Assembly: GCF_012932915.1 (NCBI RefSeq)
Contig: NZ_VCQU01000002.1
Coordinates: forward strand, 496,001 to 560,000
Direction: 5' to 3'
From: Antrihabitans stalactiti
GTDB lineage: Bacteria > Actinomycetota > Actinomycetes > Mycobacteriales > Mycobacteriaceae
DNA length: 64,000 nt
Position 1 is the stretch's first letter. Each line of letters starts with the position of its first letter. The notes below the pieces were generated by a model that worked only from the letters and a program-made list of their open reading frames with translations, was not told where the DNA came from and did no database searches. The position numbers were made by a program, and so were the translations under genes. Of this stretch, positions 25,763-32,656 are shown piece by piece.

Positions 25763-26809
25763 GTGAAGCGTTACGGAGTCGTTGGAGTACCAGTCGCGGT
25801 GCCGTTAATCCTGGCGTTCGCGGCATCGAATGCCACTGGAGCCCCAGGCCAACCGGGCATCGCAGCACCCTCGCCTGCACAGCCGGGCGTCACGGCGCCG
25901 CAAGCGCCCGCCGAGGTCGCGCCCGCGAAGATTCAGCCGTCCTACGTCGCGCCTTACGTTCCCGCGCCGCCGGCACGAACAGGTCCGACGCGTCAGATTC
26001 CGAATTACTCGACGAACTACTCGACGCCCGAAGTCGAGTCGACCGGTCCGGTCGCCGAGATCGAAGCGCCCGCCGGAAAGGTGCGAATCGGCACCTACAT
26101 CACCGACAAGCCGGAATGGATGTCGGACGAAGACATGTCCCTCATCAACCGCTGGGCGTCCTACACGGAAGCCAAATTCTCTGAAGGTTGGCGCGCGACC
26201 GGCCTCACCACCAGCGAATCCGACAAACGCGCCGCCGCTGCGGTTGCTGCCGGTTCACTCGGTGCGGGGGTTGGCGCTGTCGTTGGTGGCGTCCCCGCGG
26301 CGGTTGTTGGATGCGCCAGCGGCGCGGCGGTTGGTGCTATTGCGGGTGCGATTATCGGATTCGCGACGACGGGCGGCCCCGGTTCACCTGCCGGTGCGGG
26401 GATCGGTGCACTGGCTGGTTGCGCCGGTGGCGCGGCGCTGCTTGGCGTTCCGGCAGCATTGGCCGGCGGACTCATCGGTGGTGTCGGCGGAGCGGCCTTC
26501 GGCGCTGCAGTCGGAGCCGGCGATGAAAATGCCGATCCAAATCTGCCCGCGCTCCCGACCTTGCCTGCAATCTCGCTCGCAGATTTCGCGCAGCCGTTCG
26601 TCTCCGCCGCACAACCGGCAGTCGACTCAACCCTCGCAAATGTCGAGGCAGTCCGGACCACGGTGGTCGAGCAAGCGCGTCCCTACGTCGAGCAGGCGCA
26701 GCAGGCCATTCAGCCGGTCGTCGACCAGTTCAACGAGCAGACGAAGCCTTTCGCCGAGCAGTTCCAGGTTGCTTTGTCGCAGATTCCGACGTTGATGCCA
26801 GCTGAATAG
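25763..26809 (+). CDS. Exported glycine-zipper protein
   Basis: A 348-residue protein with an N-terminal signal-like helix (1-27), a Pro/Ala-rich linker (28-80), a short globular segment (KPEWMSDEDMSLINRWASYTEAKFSEGW, 117-144), a long Gly/Ala-rich glycine-zipper region (about 158-252), and a C-terminal amphipathic helical part with repeated VEQARPYVEQAQQ. Glycine zippers pack into membranes or oligomers, so the protein may insert in the envelope. GTG at 25763 follows GGGAGGG. It opens a co-directional block with the next genes. No known family assigned. Confidence 0.72.
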   Translation: MKRYGVVGVPVAVPLILAFAASNATGAPGQPGIAAPSPAQPGVTAPQAPAEVAPAKIQPSYVAPYVPAPPARTGPTRQIPNYSTNYSTPEVESTGPVAEIEAPAGKVRIGTYITDKPEWMSDEDMSLINRWASYTEAKFSEGWRATGLTTSESDKRAAAAVAAGSLGAGVGAVVGGVPAAVVGCASGAAVGAIAGAIIGFATTGGPGSPAGAGIGALAGCAGGAALLGVPAALAGGLIGGVGGAAFGAAVGAGDENADPNLPALPTLPAISLADFAQPFVSAAQPAVDSTLANVEAVRTTVVEQARPYVEQAQQAIQPVVDQFNEQTKPFAEQFQVALSQIPTLMPAE

Positions 26810-26847
26810 TTCACAACAGACCAGCAAACAAGAAGGGAGTTCCGCGT

Positions 26848-27651
26848 ATGGCCGACGAGACCAATGACGATGCCGTGCGGAACTCGCCCGAACAAGCGAG
26901 GCCGAACGAGTGGTTTCCTTCCATCGAGCCGAATTCCGTAGCCGCGGATGATGCAAGCGCGCCGCCATGGTTCGAGCCCGGCGAAGGCGAGTCGCGGGAA
27001 TTCGAATCGGAGCCGGAACCGGTCCGACGGGCGGCACCGCTCGACATCGACGAGATTGCTCGTCAAATGCAAGGCAAGGCGCGCACGCGCCAAATTTGGC
27101 GGAGGCGAGCGCGAGTTGCGCTCCCTCTCGCTGCGGGTGCTGTCTTTGTAGTAGGCAGCGTCGCAATAGCGCTGTTGTGGCCGAGGGAATCCTCGTCGAA
27201 TCAAGATCTAGCGGCCACCGTTACCGACAACACCGCACCGACCACCACCGCTGATAAACCCGCCGCGACACCTGAACCGTGGTGTGGCGATTTGGATCAG
27301 GGCTCGAAGATTCGCGGCGCAGGTCCTGGAGATCTATCCAATGGTCCAGCGGAGATTCTGCGGCTCAACCACAAGTTCTACGTCGAGCGGGACGCGGCGG
27401 GAATGCGTGAGGTGTTCGCGCCTGGCGCGACTGTCGCCCCTGTCGAGGCCACGCAAGCAGCGATCGCAGCGCTTCCTGCTGGAACTCAGCACTGCGTGCA
27501 CATCACCGTGCTCGCCGCCGAGCGTTTCGCTGTCACGGTCGAAGAGCGTTACCCCGGAGGTCAGACCCAGGCCTGGGACACGATCGTGTCGACCGGCGTT
27601 CAACCGGACGGCCATGTGTTGATCACCTCCATCACGGCGGCTGGGTCGTGA
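26848..27651 (+). CDS. Membrane-anchored protein with extracytoplasmic domain
   Basis: A 267-residue protein with a disordered acidic cytoplasmic part (1-68), a basic stretch (KARTRQIWRRRAR), one membrane helix (about 90-110), a Thr/Ala/Pro linker, and an outer domain (about 130-267) with Cys in PWCGDL and QHCVHI that may pair. The outer domain has an NTF2-like rhythm (NHKFYVERDAAGMREVFAPGA). Similar domains occur beside MinD-like proteins in Nocardia-type genomes, by recollection rather than search. It overlaps the next gene in GTGA. Confidence 0.7.
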   Translation: MADETNDDAVRNSPEQARPNEWFPSIEPNSVAADDASAPPWFEPGEGESREFESEPEPVRRAAPLDIDEIARQMQGKARTRQIWRRRARVALPLAAGAVFVVGSVAIALLWPRESSSNQDLAATVTDNTAPTTTADKPAATPEPWCGDLDQGSKIRGAGPGDLSNGPAEILRLNHKFYVERDAAGMREVFAPGATVAPVEATQAAIAALPAGTQHCVHITVLAAERFAVTVEERYPGGQTQAWDTIVSTGVQPDGHVLITSITAAGS

Positions 27652-28559
27652 CCTTGTTGACGAGCGAGGATGCTGTCCGCGACGAGACGAAGGACGACGG
27701 TGCACACGACTGGTTGTTCGCTCCGGCTCCGGCAGGTTCGCCGACCGACATTGCAAAGCTGGGTCGAGAGCGGCCCAAGTTTCTCCGAGTCTGGACTACG
27801 GCAATGACTGCGTCTGGTCTCTTGGCTCCGCCGCCGCTACTTGTTTTGGGTGGCAGCGGAGGCGCCGGGGTGACCGCGACCGCGCAGGGTTTGGCTTCGG
27901 TCATCGCGACCGACGAGCAGCTCGATGTCGATTCGGTAGTAGTCGACGCGACTCCTGCCGGTGGTAGCGACCTTGTCGCTCGGGTTGCAGACGAGGAACG
28001 GCCGATGTCGACATTGCAGACGTGGTTGACGTCCGACGATCCGAGCCTGCCGTCGACCGTCGAGGCCGCGTGCGGCAGAGCGTCGTCGGGGGCATTGGTG
28101 CTGCCACGCGACGATCGGCCGTTGCCGCGGCGGGAAACGATGGTGTCGGTGCACCGGCATTTGAGCGACGCGGGCGTGGTTCCGGTCTACGACGGGGGAG
28201 CGCCGGTGTCCGCCCGCGGAGTTCGGCCGTTGTTGGCGGATTCGCGAATCTCGTTGGCGCTCGTCGTCGCAGCGCGACCCGATGCGGCAAACCGACTGAA
28301 GCCTGTCTTGTCCTGGCTCGACGACGAGTTCGGTGAGTTTCTTATCGGCGACACGGTCATCGTTGTGTGCCGGCAGTCGCCGCGCGACAACGCCGACGTG
28401 GCGGGTCATTTGCGCCGGAACTTGGATGGCTGGGTGCGTTCGGTTGTGGAGATTCCATACGACCCGCACCTCGCAATCGGGGAGCGAATTCTGTGGTCCG
28501 AGGTTCGTGACGAGACGCGCGAAGCGTATCGAAATGTCTTGCGGGAGTTGACGTCGTGA
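27648..28559 (+). CDS. MinD/ParA-like protein with degenerate P-loop
   Basis: A 303-residue protein with the fold pattern of MinD/ParA or secretion-linked ATPases: LLVLGGSGGAGVTATAQGLA takes the place of the deviant Walker A motif, VDSVVVDATPAGG is the Walker B/switch region, and the C-terminus reads VVEIPYDPHLAIGERILWSEV, as in MinD-like proteins that end with a positioning loop. The P-loop lysine is replaced by valine and the signature lysine is absent, so ATP hydrolysis is doubtful. Starts with GTG at 27648, overlapping the membrane-anchored protein gene. Confidence 0.72.
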   Translation: MTLLTSEDAVRDETKDDGAHDWLFAPAPAGSPTDIAKLGRERPKFLRVWTTAMTASGLLAPPPLLVLGGSGGAGVTATAQGLASVIATDEQLDVDSVVVDATPAGGSDLVARVADEERPMSTLQTWLTSDDPSLPSTVEAACGRASSGALVLPRDDRPLPRRETMVSVHRHLSDAGVVPVYDGGAPVSARGVRPLLADSRISLALVVAARPDAANRLKPVLSWLDDEFGEFLIGDTVIVVCRQSPRDNADVAGHLRRNLDGWVRSVVEIPYDPHLAIGERILWSEVRDETREAYRNVLRELTS

Positions 28560-28609
28560 AGCGAGTATGTCGGCTGAGGACGCACATTTGAGCCCGCAAT
28601 TCTTGTTTA

Positions 28610-28633
28610 GTTCAATTGTTCGATTGTTCGAAC
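28610..28633. repeat. Three tandem 8-base repeats upstream of the secreted-protein array
   Basis: GTTCAATT, GTTCGATT and GTTCGAAC follow one another directly, ending 40 bases before the ATG of the first tandem secreted protein. The last unit makes a GTTCG...CGAAC inverted pair with the second. It may be a regulator site for the array; the base composition is much more AT-rich than its surroundings. Confidence 0.5.
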
Positions 28634-28673
28634 CTGCGCAATTAGTGTGGGTTACCGCTAGGGAGGGACACAC

Positions 28674-29006
28674 ATGAAGAATGCATTCAAGGCCGCGTTG
28701 GTCGGCGCTACTGCAGTAGTTGCTGTTGGGATGGGGTCGAACTCGGCCCAAGCCACACCGCCCGTACCGACGCCGGAGCCGGGAGGCGTGATTCGGATCG
28801 ACGTAGCGCCTGGTGAATGGTGGAGCTGCGTTGGTTACAGCTTGCAAGCGCCTTTCCTTCAGCTCGTTCCGGGCTTGTACCAATACTCGCTGGGGCCGAA
28901 TCCAATCTATTTGCACTTCACGCCGGGCGCCGACGTGTGGGTGCAATGCAATGGGTCCGCGCTTCCGATCGTTTACTACGGCCCGATCGTGAAGGCTGGC
29001 AACTAA
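28674..29006 (+). CDS. Small secreted two-Cys protein, tandem family copy 1
   Basis: A 110-residue exported protein with a Sec signal peptide (about 1-28, AQA before TPP) and a mature domain of about 82 residues. Conserved blocks of the family are PEPGG(V/I)IR, (A/P)GEWW.C, a variable middle, LGP.P(I/L)YL.F.PGADVWV.C.G and YGPIVKAGN at the end. Two cysteines (WWSC and VQCNG) probably form one disulfide after export. GGGAGGGA lies before the ATG. Function unknown; the Trp/Tyr-rich beta pattern suggests a compact binding domain. Confidence 0.85.
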   Translation: MKNAFKAALVGATAVVAVGMGSNSAQATPPVPTPEPGGVIRIDVAPGEWWSCVGYSLQAPFLQLVPGLYQYSLGPNPIYLHFTPGADVWVQCNGSALPIVYYGPIVKAGN

Positions 29007-29094
29007 AGATCTGGCATGGTCAGGCCTGGCCCGCCGCGGCCCGAAAATCGAGTCAAGTGATCAATTTCAGCCTTGAGTACAGGGGGAAAGAGGC

Positions 29095-29427
29095 ATGAGT
29101 AACACTTCGAGAGCCGCATTTATTGGGGTCATTGCTGCGGCTGCGGTTGCGTCGGGGACGAACTCCGCGCTGGCGACGCCACCGGTCGCGACGCCCGAAC
29201 CTGGCGGTGTAATTCGCCTTGATGTCGCTCCTGGAGAATGGTGGAGCTGTCAGGGGCTGAGCCTGCAGCCGCCGTTTTATCAAGTGACTCCTGGTCCGGT
29301 CCAGTATGCCCTTGGGCCTGCGGCGATTTATATGCGGTTCACCCCTGGCGCCGACGTATGGGTCGAATGCAACGGAACGGGACTGCCGGTTATCTACTAC
29401 GGACCGATCGTGAAGGCCGGAAACTAG
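29095..29427 (+). CDS. Small secreted two-Cys protein, tandem family copy 2
   Basis: A 110-residue paralogue of copy 1, with signal peptide (cleavage near ALA-TPP) and the same blocks: PEPGGVIRLDVAPGEWWSC, LGPAAIYMRFTPGADVWVEC and YYGPIVKAGN at the C-terminus. The middle (QGLSLQPPFYQVTPG) differs from copy 1, while the framework is kept. The ATG follows GGGGGAAAGA. The gene lies 88 bases after copy 1 in the same direction. Confidence 0.85.
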   Translation: MSNTSRAAFIGVIAAAAVASGTNSALATPPVATPEPGGVIRLDVAPGEWWSCQGLSLQPPFYQVTPGPVQYALGPAAIYMRFTPGADVWVECNGTGLPVIYYGPIVKAGN

Positions 29428-29502
29428 CGGGTCCGATATTTCAGAGCTCGACAATCTTGCGCAATCGCGCAGATCTGTGAGTCAAATAATTCGGGGGAGT
29501 TT

Positions 29503-29823
29503 ATGAAGACATATTTGAGGGTCACATTCCTTTGCGCTGCAGCGGTGACGGCAATCGGCGTGTGCACTAATTCGGCGCAGGCGACGCCGCCGATTCCAGT
29601 ACCAGAACCCGGTGGAATCATCCGCATGGACCTCGCGCCCGGTGAGTGGTGGAGTTGCGACGGAATCAGTCTCGCTCCGCCGTTCTGGCAGCTATCGCCG
29701 GTCGTGCTTGGGCCGAGTCCGCTTTACCTACGTTTTGCGCCGGGGGCGGATGTGTGGGTCAGGTGCAGTGGGACCGCGTGGCCGATCGCTTGGTACGGCC
29801 CGATCGTGAAGGTCGGCAACTAG
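29503..29823 (+). CDS. Small secreted two-Cys protein, tandem family copy 3
   Basis: A 106-residue paralogue, four residues shorter than the others because the loop after PPFWQLSP is shortened. Signal peptide (about 1-27), PEPGGIIRMDLAPGEWWSC, LGPSPLYLRFAPGADVWVRC and YGPIVKVGN are retained, including both cysteines. The ATG follows GGGGGAG. It lies 75 bases after copy 2. The length change sits only in the variable loop, so the fold is expected to be the same. Confidence 0.85.
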   Translation: MKTYLRVTFLCAAAVTAIGVCTNSAQATPPIPVPEPGGIIRMDLAPGEWWSCDGISLAPPFWQLSPVVLGPSPLYLRFAPGADVWVRCSGTAWPIAWYGPIVKVGN

Positions 29824-29884
29824 AGCGAGGGAACGGGTGGGCGCTCTCGGGCGCATCGGACATTCACATTAGGGGGAGAAACTG

Positions 29885-30217
29885 ATGAAGAAATATTTGC
29901 AAGCTGCGTTTGTTGGCTCTGCGGCCGTCGTGGCTGTCGGTCTGGGGATGAATTCAGCGCACGCGACGCCACCCGTTCCGGCGCCTGAGCCGGGCGGCAT
30001 CATCCGCTTCGACATTCCCGCGGGTGAATGGTGGATGTGCCAGGGGTTGAGTTTGTCGCCGCCGTTCGTTCAGTACGGGCCGGGCTACTACCAGTGGACC
30101 CTTGGCCCGAACCCGATCTTCCTCCGGTTCGCGCCGGGCGCGGATGTTTGGGTGTCGTGCAGCGGATCTGCTGCACCGGTGATCTGGTACGGACCGATCG
30201 TCAAAGCGGGACAGTAG
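29885..30217 (+). CDS. Small secreted two-Cys protein, tandem family copy 4
   Basis: A 110-residue paralogue with signal peptide (about 1-28), PEPGGIIRFDIPAGEWWMC, SLSPPFVQYGPGYYQ, LGPNPIFLRFAPGADVWVSC and a C-terminal WYGPIVKAGQ. It is the last of four co-directional copies and differs from the others by Met before the first Cys and Gln at the end. Its stop is one base from the convergent lipoprotein gene's stop at 30219. AGGGGGAG precedes the ATG. Confidence 0.85.
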   Translation: MKKYLQAAFVGSAAVVAVGLGMNSAHATPPVPAPEPGGIIRFDIPAGEWWMCQGLSLSPPFVQYGPGYYQWTLGPNPIFLRFAPGADVWVSCSGSAAPVIWYGPIVKAGQ

Positions 30218-30218
30218 A

Positions 30219-30755
30219 TTACGGGCAGTCGTCGTCCCAGTAATAGCGACCGACATATGGCGGACCGAGTTTGCCGTCCTTGGGTGCGAACGAGAGAAAC
30301 TCCAGCGGATTTGTGCTGCCGTTGGGTTTCACGACCAGGCCGTCGAAGCGTCCGACTTCGATGGTGTGGTCGCGTGAGTACGCCGCTCTGACCTGGTCGG
30401 CGGTGGAGCCGTCGCCGACTCCGCGGTCGGTGAGGGTGCCGTCCGGTGTGGCAATTCCGATCACGCGACCCGACTCGTCTGCAACATAGATCCGTCCGGC
30501 GGCTGGGCCGAACAGCGTTGTACACGGGTACGGGGCCGGGTGGCTTTGCTCGACCGGTATTCCCGCCAGCGCGGCGGTCGCTTCGTCCAGAGTCATGCCG
30601 ACCGTCACGGGACCGAACCCAAGGACCGTGGCGACGGGTTTGGCGGGCACAGGCGTCGACGTCGCTGACGAAGACGCATCGGACGAGTCCGAACTGCACC
30701 CCGCAACGAGTGCAACGGCAGTGAGCGCGACTGCCAAAAGACGCAAAACTGACAT
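30219..30755 (-). CDS. Putative lipoprotein
   Basis: A 178-residue protein with a lipoprotein signal peptide ending in the lipobox LVAGC, a Ser/Thr-rich linker, and a globular domain in which VLGFGPVTVGMTLDEATAALAG resembles the repeat unit of small exported actinobacterial proteins; later GDGSTADQVRAAYSRDH resembles a second copy of that helix-turn. Two further cysteines (PYPCTTL and DDCP at the C-terminus) may pair. ATG at 30755 is preferred over TTG at 30764. Convergent with copy 4 of the secreted array. Confidence 0.8.
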   Translation of the reverse strand: MSVLRLLAVALTAVALVAGCSSDSSDASSSATSTPVPAKPVATVLGFGPVTVGMTLDEATAALAGIPVEQSHPAPYPCTTLFGPAAGRIYVADESGRVIGIATPDGTLTDRGVGDGSTADQVRAAYSRDHTIEVGRFDGLVVKPNGSTNPLEFLSFAPKDGKLGPPYVGRYYWDDDCP

Positions 30756-30869
30756 AACTCGCAAGGTACGCCGTTGTGCTTATCGGCGGCTGACGCTCGG
30801 CTTGCCGCTCTCGAGGTCCGGCCAGGGCGCGCAGGTTGTGTACGGATCGCACATCTTTGCAAAGTTCGC

Positions 30870-31102
30870 TCACTCGATGACCACGGCTCGGTGTTGCACC
30901 GAGGCTTCGACTTTCAGGTCAGCGAGTACGAACCCGAGCCCCGCCGCACACCTGATGGGATGCGATTGCCGCACACCCTGTCATGGATGGTGCTCGACAA
31001 CGACGACAACGACCTGCTTGCCATCGAAGCGACGGCCGGCGGCGATTATTCCTACGGTCTCGGCGCGGCCGGGCATACATCGAGTACGTCGATTGCCGCT
31101 GA
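30870..31102 (+). pseudogene. C-terminal remnant of a lost gene
   Basis: Frame 30870-31072 encodes a well-formed protein segment (SLDDHGSVLHRGFDFQVSEY, then PHTLSWMVLDNDDNDLLAIEA and DYSYGLGA). At about 31072 the reading must shift frame to continue as AYIEYVDCR and a TGA at 31100-31102, a plausible natural C-terminus. The junction looks like an internal deletion rather than a single base change. No start or N-terminal half is evident upstream. The parent family is not named with confidence. Confidence 0.55.
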
Positions 31103-31110
31103 TCGGCGTA

Positions 31111-31130
31111 GACGTCCCCGCGGGGACGTC
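31111..31130. repeat. 20-base perfect palindrome, copy A
   Basis: A perfect palindrome with arms GACGTCCCCG / CGGGGACGTC, followed by CCGGC. It begins eight bases after the stop of the gene remnant. An identical copy with the same CCGGC-like right flank lies at 31275-31294, 164 bases downstream. Confidence 0.75.
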
Positions 31131-31153
31131 CGGCCGCCGAATAGGCGCGGCAC

Positions 31154-31167
31154 GTTTCGTACGAAAC
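31154..31167. repeat. TTTCGTACGAAA palindrome, site 1
   Basis: Perfect 14-base palindrome GTTTCGTACGAAAC. A related half-type site (CGTACGAAAG) starts 19 bases later at 31177. The same pair, with the same 19-base spacing, recurs at 31225 and 31244, so the unit is duplicated at a 67-base interval. Confidence 0.6.
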
Positions 31168-31221
31168 TTCCTATTGCGTACGAAAGTTGCGCGAGCCAGA
31201 TCGCGTTCTGTCCCGCGGTGG

Positions 31222-31233
31222 TTTCGTACGAAA
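31222..31233. repeat. TTTCGTACGAAA palindrome, site 2
   Basis: Perfect 12-base palindrome TTTCGTACGAAA, followed by a degenerate partner CGTACAA at 31244. It repeats the arrangement of site 1. Possible operator or element end near the HNH gene. Confidence 0.6.
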
Positions 31234-31255
31234 TTGGGGATCTCGTACAAGGTGT

Positions 31256-31309
31256 CGGTCGCCGACCGTGATTTGACGTCCCCGCGGGGACGTCCGGCGA
31301 CCGTTTTTT
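31256..31309 (+). terminator. Compound hairpin with T-run containing palindrome copy B
   Basis: Outer arms CGGTCGCCG (31256-31264) and CGGCGACCG (31295-31303) enclose the second 20-base palindrome (31275-31294), and six T residues follow at 31304-31309. This is a good intrinsic terminator for transcripts reading rightward. Its centre is identical to palindrome copy A at 31111-31130. Confidence 0.7.
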
Positions 31310-31365
31310 GTCGGTGCCCTGCGCTAGCTTCGTAGAACGTCAGTTCTATCGACTGGGAGGGTTCG

Positions 31366-32643
31366 ATGAACGCAGAGGAACTACCGATCGATCAACTCGA
31401 AACCGAAATCTGCACGCTCGCAGGGCAGATCGCCGCCGCTACAGCGCGATTCCTCTTCCTGCTCGCCGAATTCGACGCTCGGCGCGGTTGGGCCAGCTGG
31501 CAACTCCACTCGTGTGCGCACTGGCTGTCCTGGAAAGCGGGAGTCGGGGTGCACACCGCTCGTGAATACGTCCGTGTCGCCAAAGCCTTGACTGAACTAC
31601 CCCGCATCGCACAAGCTTTCGCGGCTGGCACGCTGTCGTATTCGAAAGTCCGGGCACTGACCCGCACTGCCACCCCGCACACCGAAGAATCGCTGCTCCG
31701 CATCGCACTGGAGTCGCCCGCCGCACACCTGGACCGACTCGTCCGCGGCCTCAAGAAACAAACCCGCACACCCGAAGACGTCGAACGCACCGGTGGACGC
31801 TGGTTCTACGACGACGATGGCTACCTCGTCCTCACCGCCCGATTCCGCCCTGAGGACGGCGCCCGATTCCTCGCCGCGCTCACCCGAGCCGAATACGAAC
31901 GCACCCGCACCGACGATCGTGAACCCGACCTCACCGCACCCGCACCGCCGAACCCGGTCCCAGCCATGACCGCGATGGCCGAAAGCGTCTGCGCCACTAG
32001 CGACTCCCCGGTCGTCGCCCCGGCCGCCGACGTACTGATCCACGTCGGACCCGACGGTGAACCGCTTGACACGACGCACGCCCACCTCGACGACGGGCCC
32101 GGCCTCGACCCACAGACGTTGGAGAACGTGTTGTGCACGGCGTCGGTGCGGCTGATTCGCCACGGTCGGCTCGGGCCGACGATCGCGTGGGACAAATCCC
32201 GGCGCCGCCCCAGTCGAACGCTCCTGCGGCAGTTGGTGATCCGCGATCGCTGCTGTGCTGTGCCCGGTTGCGGTCGGACTCGATTCCTGCACGCGCACCA
32301 TGTCAAGTACGTCTCGCAGGACGGGCCGACCGAGCTCGACAATCTGGTCCTACTTTGCGGCGAACACCATCGCGCCCTGCACGATGGACACTTCACGATC
32401 ACTGCACATGGCAACCAGCAGTTCAGCTTTCACCATCCGAACGGTGCGCGAATCGATTACGCGCCACCGCTGAGTGGTAATGCCGACGACCTCACGCAGC
32501 GGTACCGGTACATCGAACCCGACGCCATCACGGCCGACTGGTCCGGTGAGCCGCTGGACGTCAGCTTCGCCACCGATGTCCTGCTCCGCAACTGGGACCT
32601 AGACGAACGCCGCCGCGCCAGCGGGCTGGCGACGGCGGCTTAG
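31366..32643 (+). CDS. DUF222 HNH endonuclease-domain protein (13E12 family)
   Basis: A 425-residue protein with the DUF222 domain (about 10-290; WQLHSCAHWLSWKAGVGVHTAREYVRVAKAL is diagnostic) and a C-terminal HNH nuclease domain (about 297-350; RDRCCAVPGCGRTRFLHAHHVKYVSQDG and LVLLCGEHHRALHDG). The family is multi-copy in mycobacteria, nocardiae and rhodococci and includes the 13E12 repeat genes of M. tuberculosis. Function is unproven; they have been considered mobile or selfish. GGGAGGG precedes the ATG. Palindromic DNA directly upstream supports an element-like origin. Confidence 0.9.
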   Translation: MNAEELPIDQLETEICTLAGQIAAATARFLFLLAEFDARRGWASWQLHSCAHWLSWKAGVGVHTAREYVRVAKALTELPRIAQAFAAGTLSYSKVRALTRTATPHTEESLLRIALESPAAHLDRLVRGLKKQTRTPEDVERTGGRWFYDDDGYLVLTARFRPEDGARFLAALTRAEYERTRTDDREPDLTAPAPPNPVPAMTAMAESVCATSDSPVVAPAADVLIHVGPDGEPLDTTHAHLDDGPGLDPQTLENVLCTASVRLIRHGRLGPTIAWDKSRRRPSRTLLRQLVIRDRCCAVPGCGRTRFLHAHHVKYVSQDGPTELDNLVLLCGEHHRALHDGHFTITAHGNQQFSFHHPNGARIDYAPPLSGNADDLTQRYRYIEPDAITADWSGEPLDVSFATDVLLRNWDLDERRRASGLATAA

Positions 32644-32656
32644 GCGATCTGGGCGA

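Larger units (their letters stand above)
30756..31365. other. 610-base intergenic region with remnant and palindromes
   Basis: The only stretch above 300 bases without an intact gene. From left to right it holds the divergent upstream region of the lipoprotein gene, a plus-strand coding remnant (30870-31102), a 20-base palindrome (31111-31130), two TTTCGTACGAAA palindromes with weaker partner sites (31154-31250), a second copy of the 20-base palindrome inside a terminator-like hairpin (31256-31309), and the leader of the HNH gene. Confidence 0.7.

Noticed and set aside
30774-31271. A single intact 165-residue gene in the intergenic region
   Set aside because: Only the part from 30870 to about 31072 looks like protein. 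The rest reads through palindromes, so a remnant is the better explanation.
31366-32643. HNH gene as part of an intron, intein or prophage
   Set aside because: It is a free-standing DUF222 protein with its own ribosome site. No host gene is interrupted and no integrase or phage gene is near.
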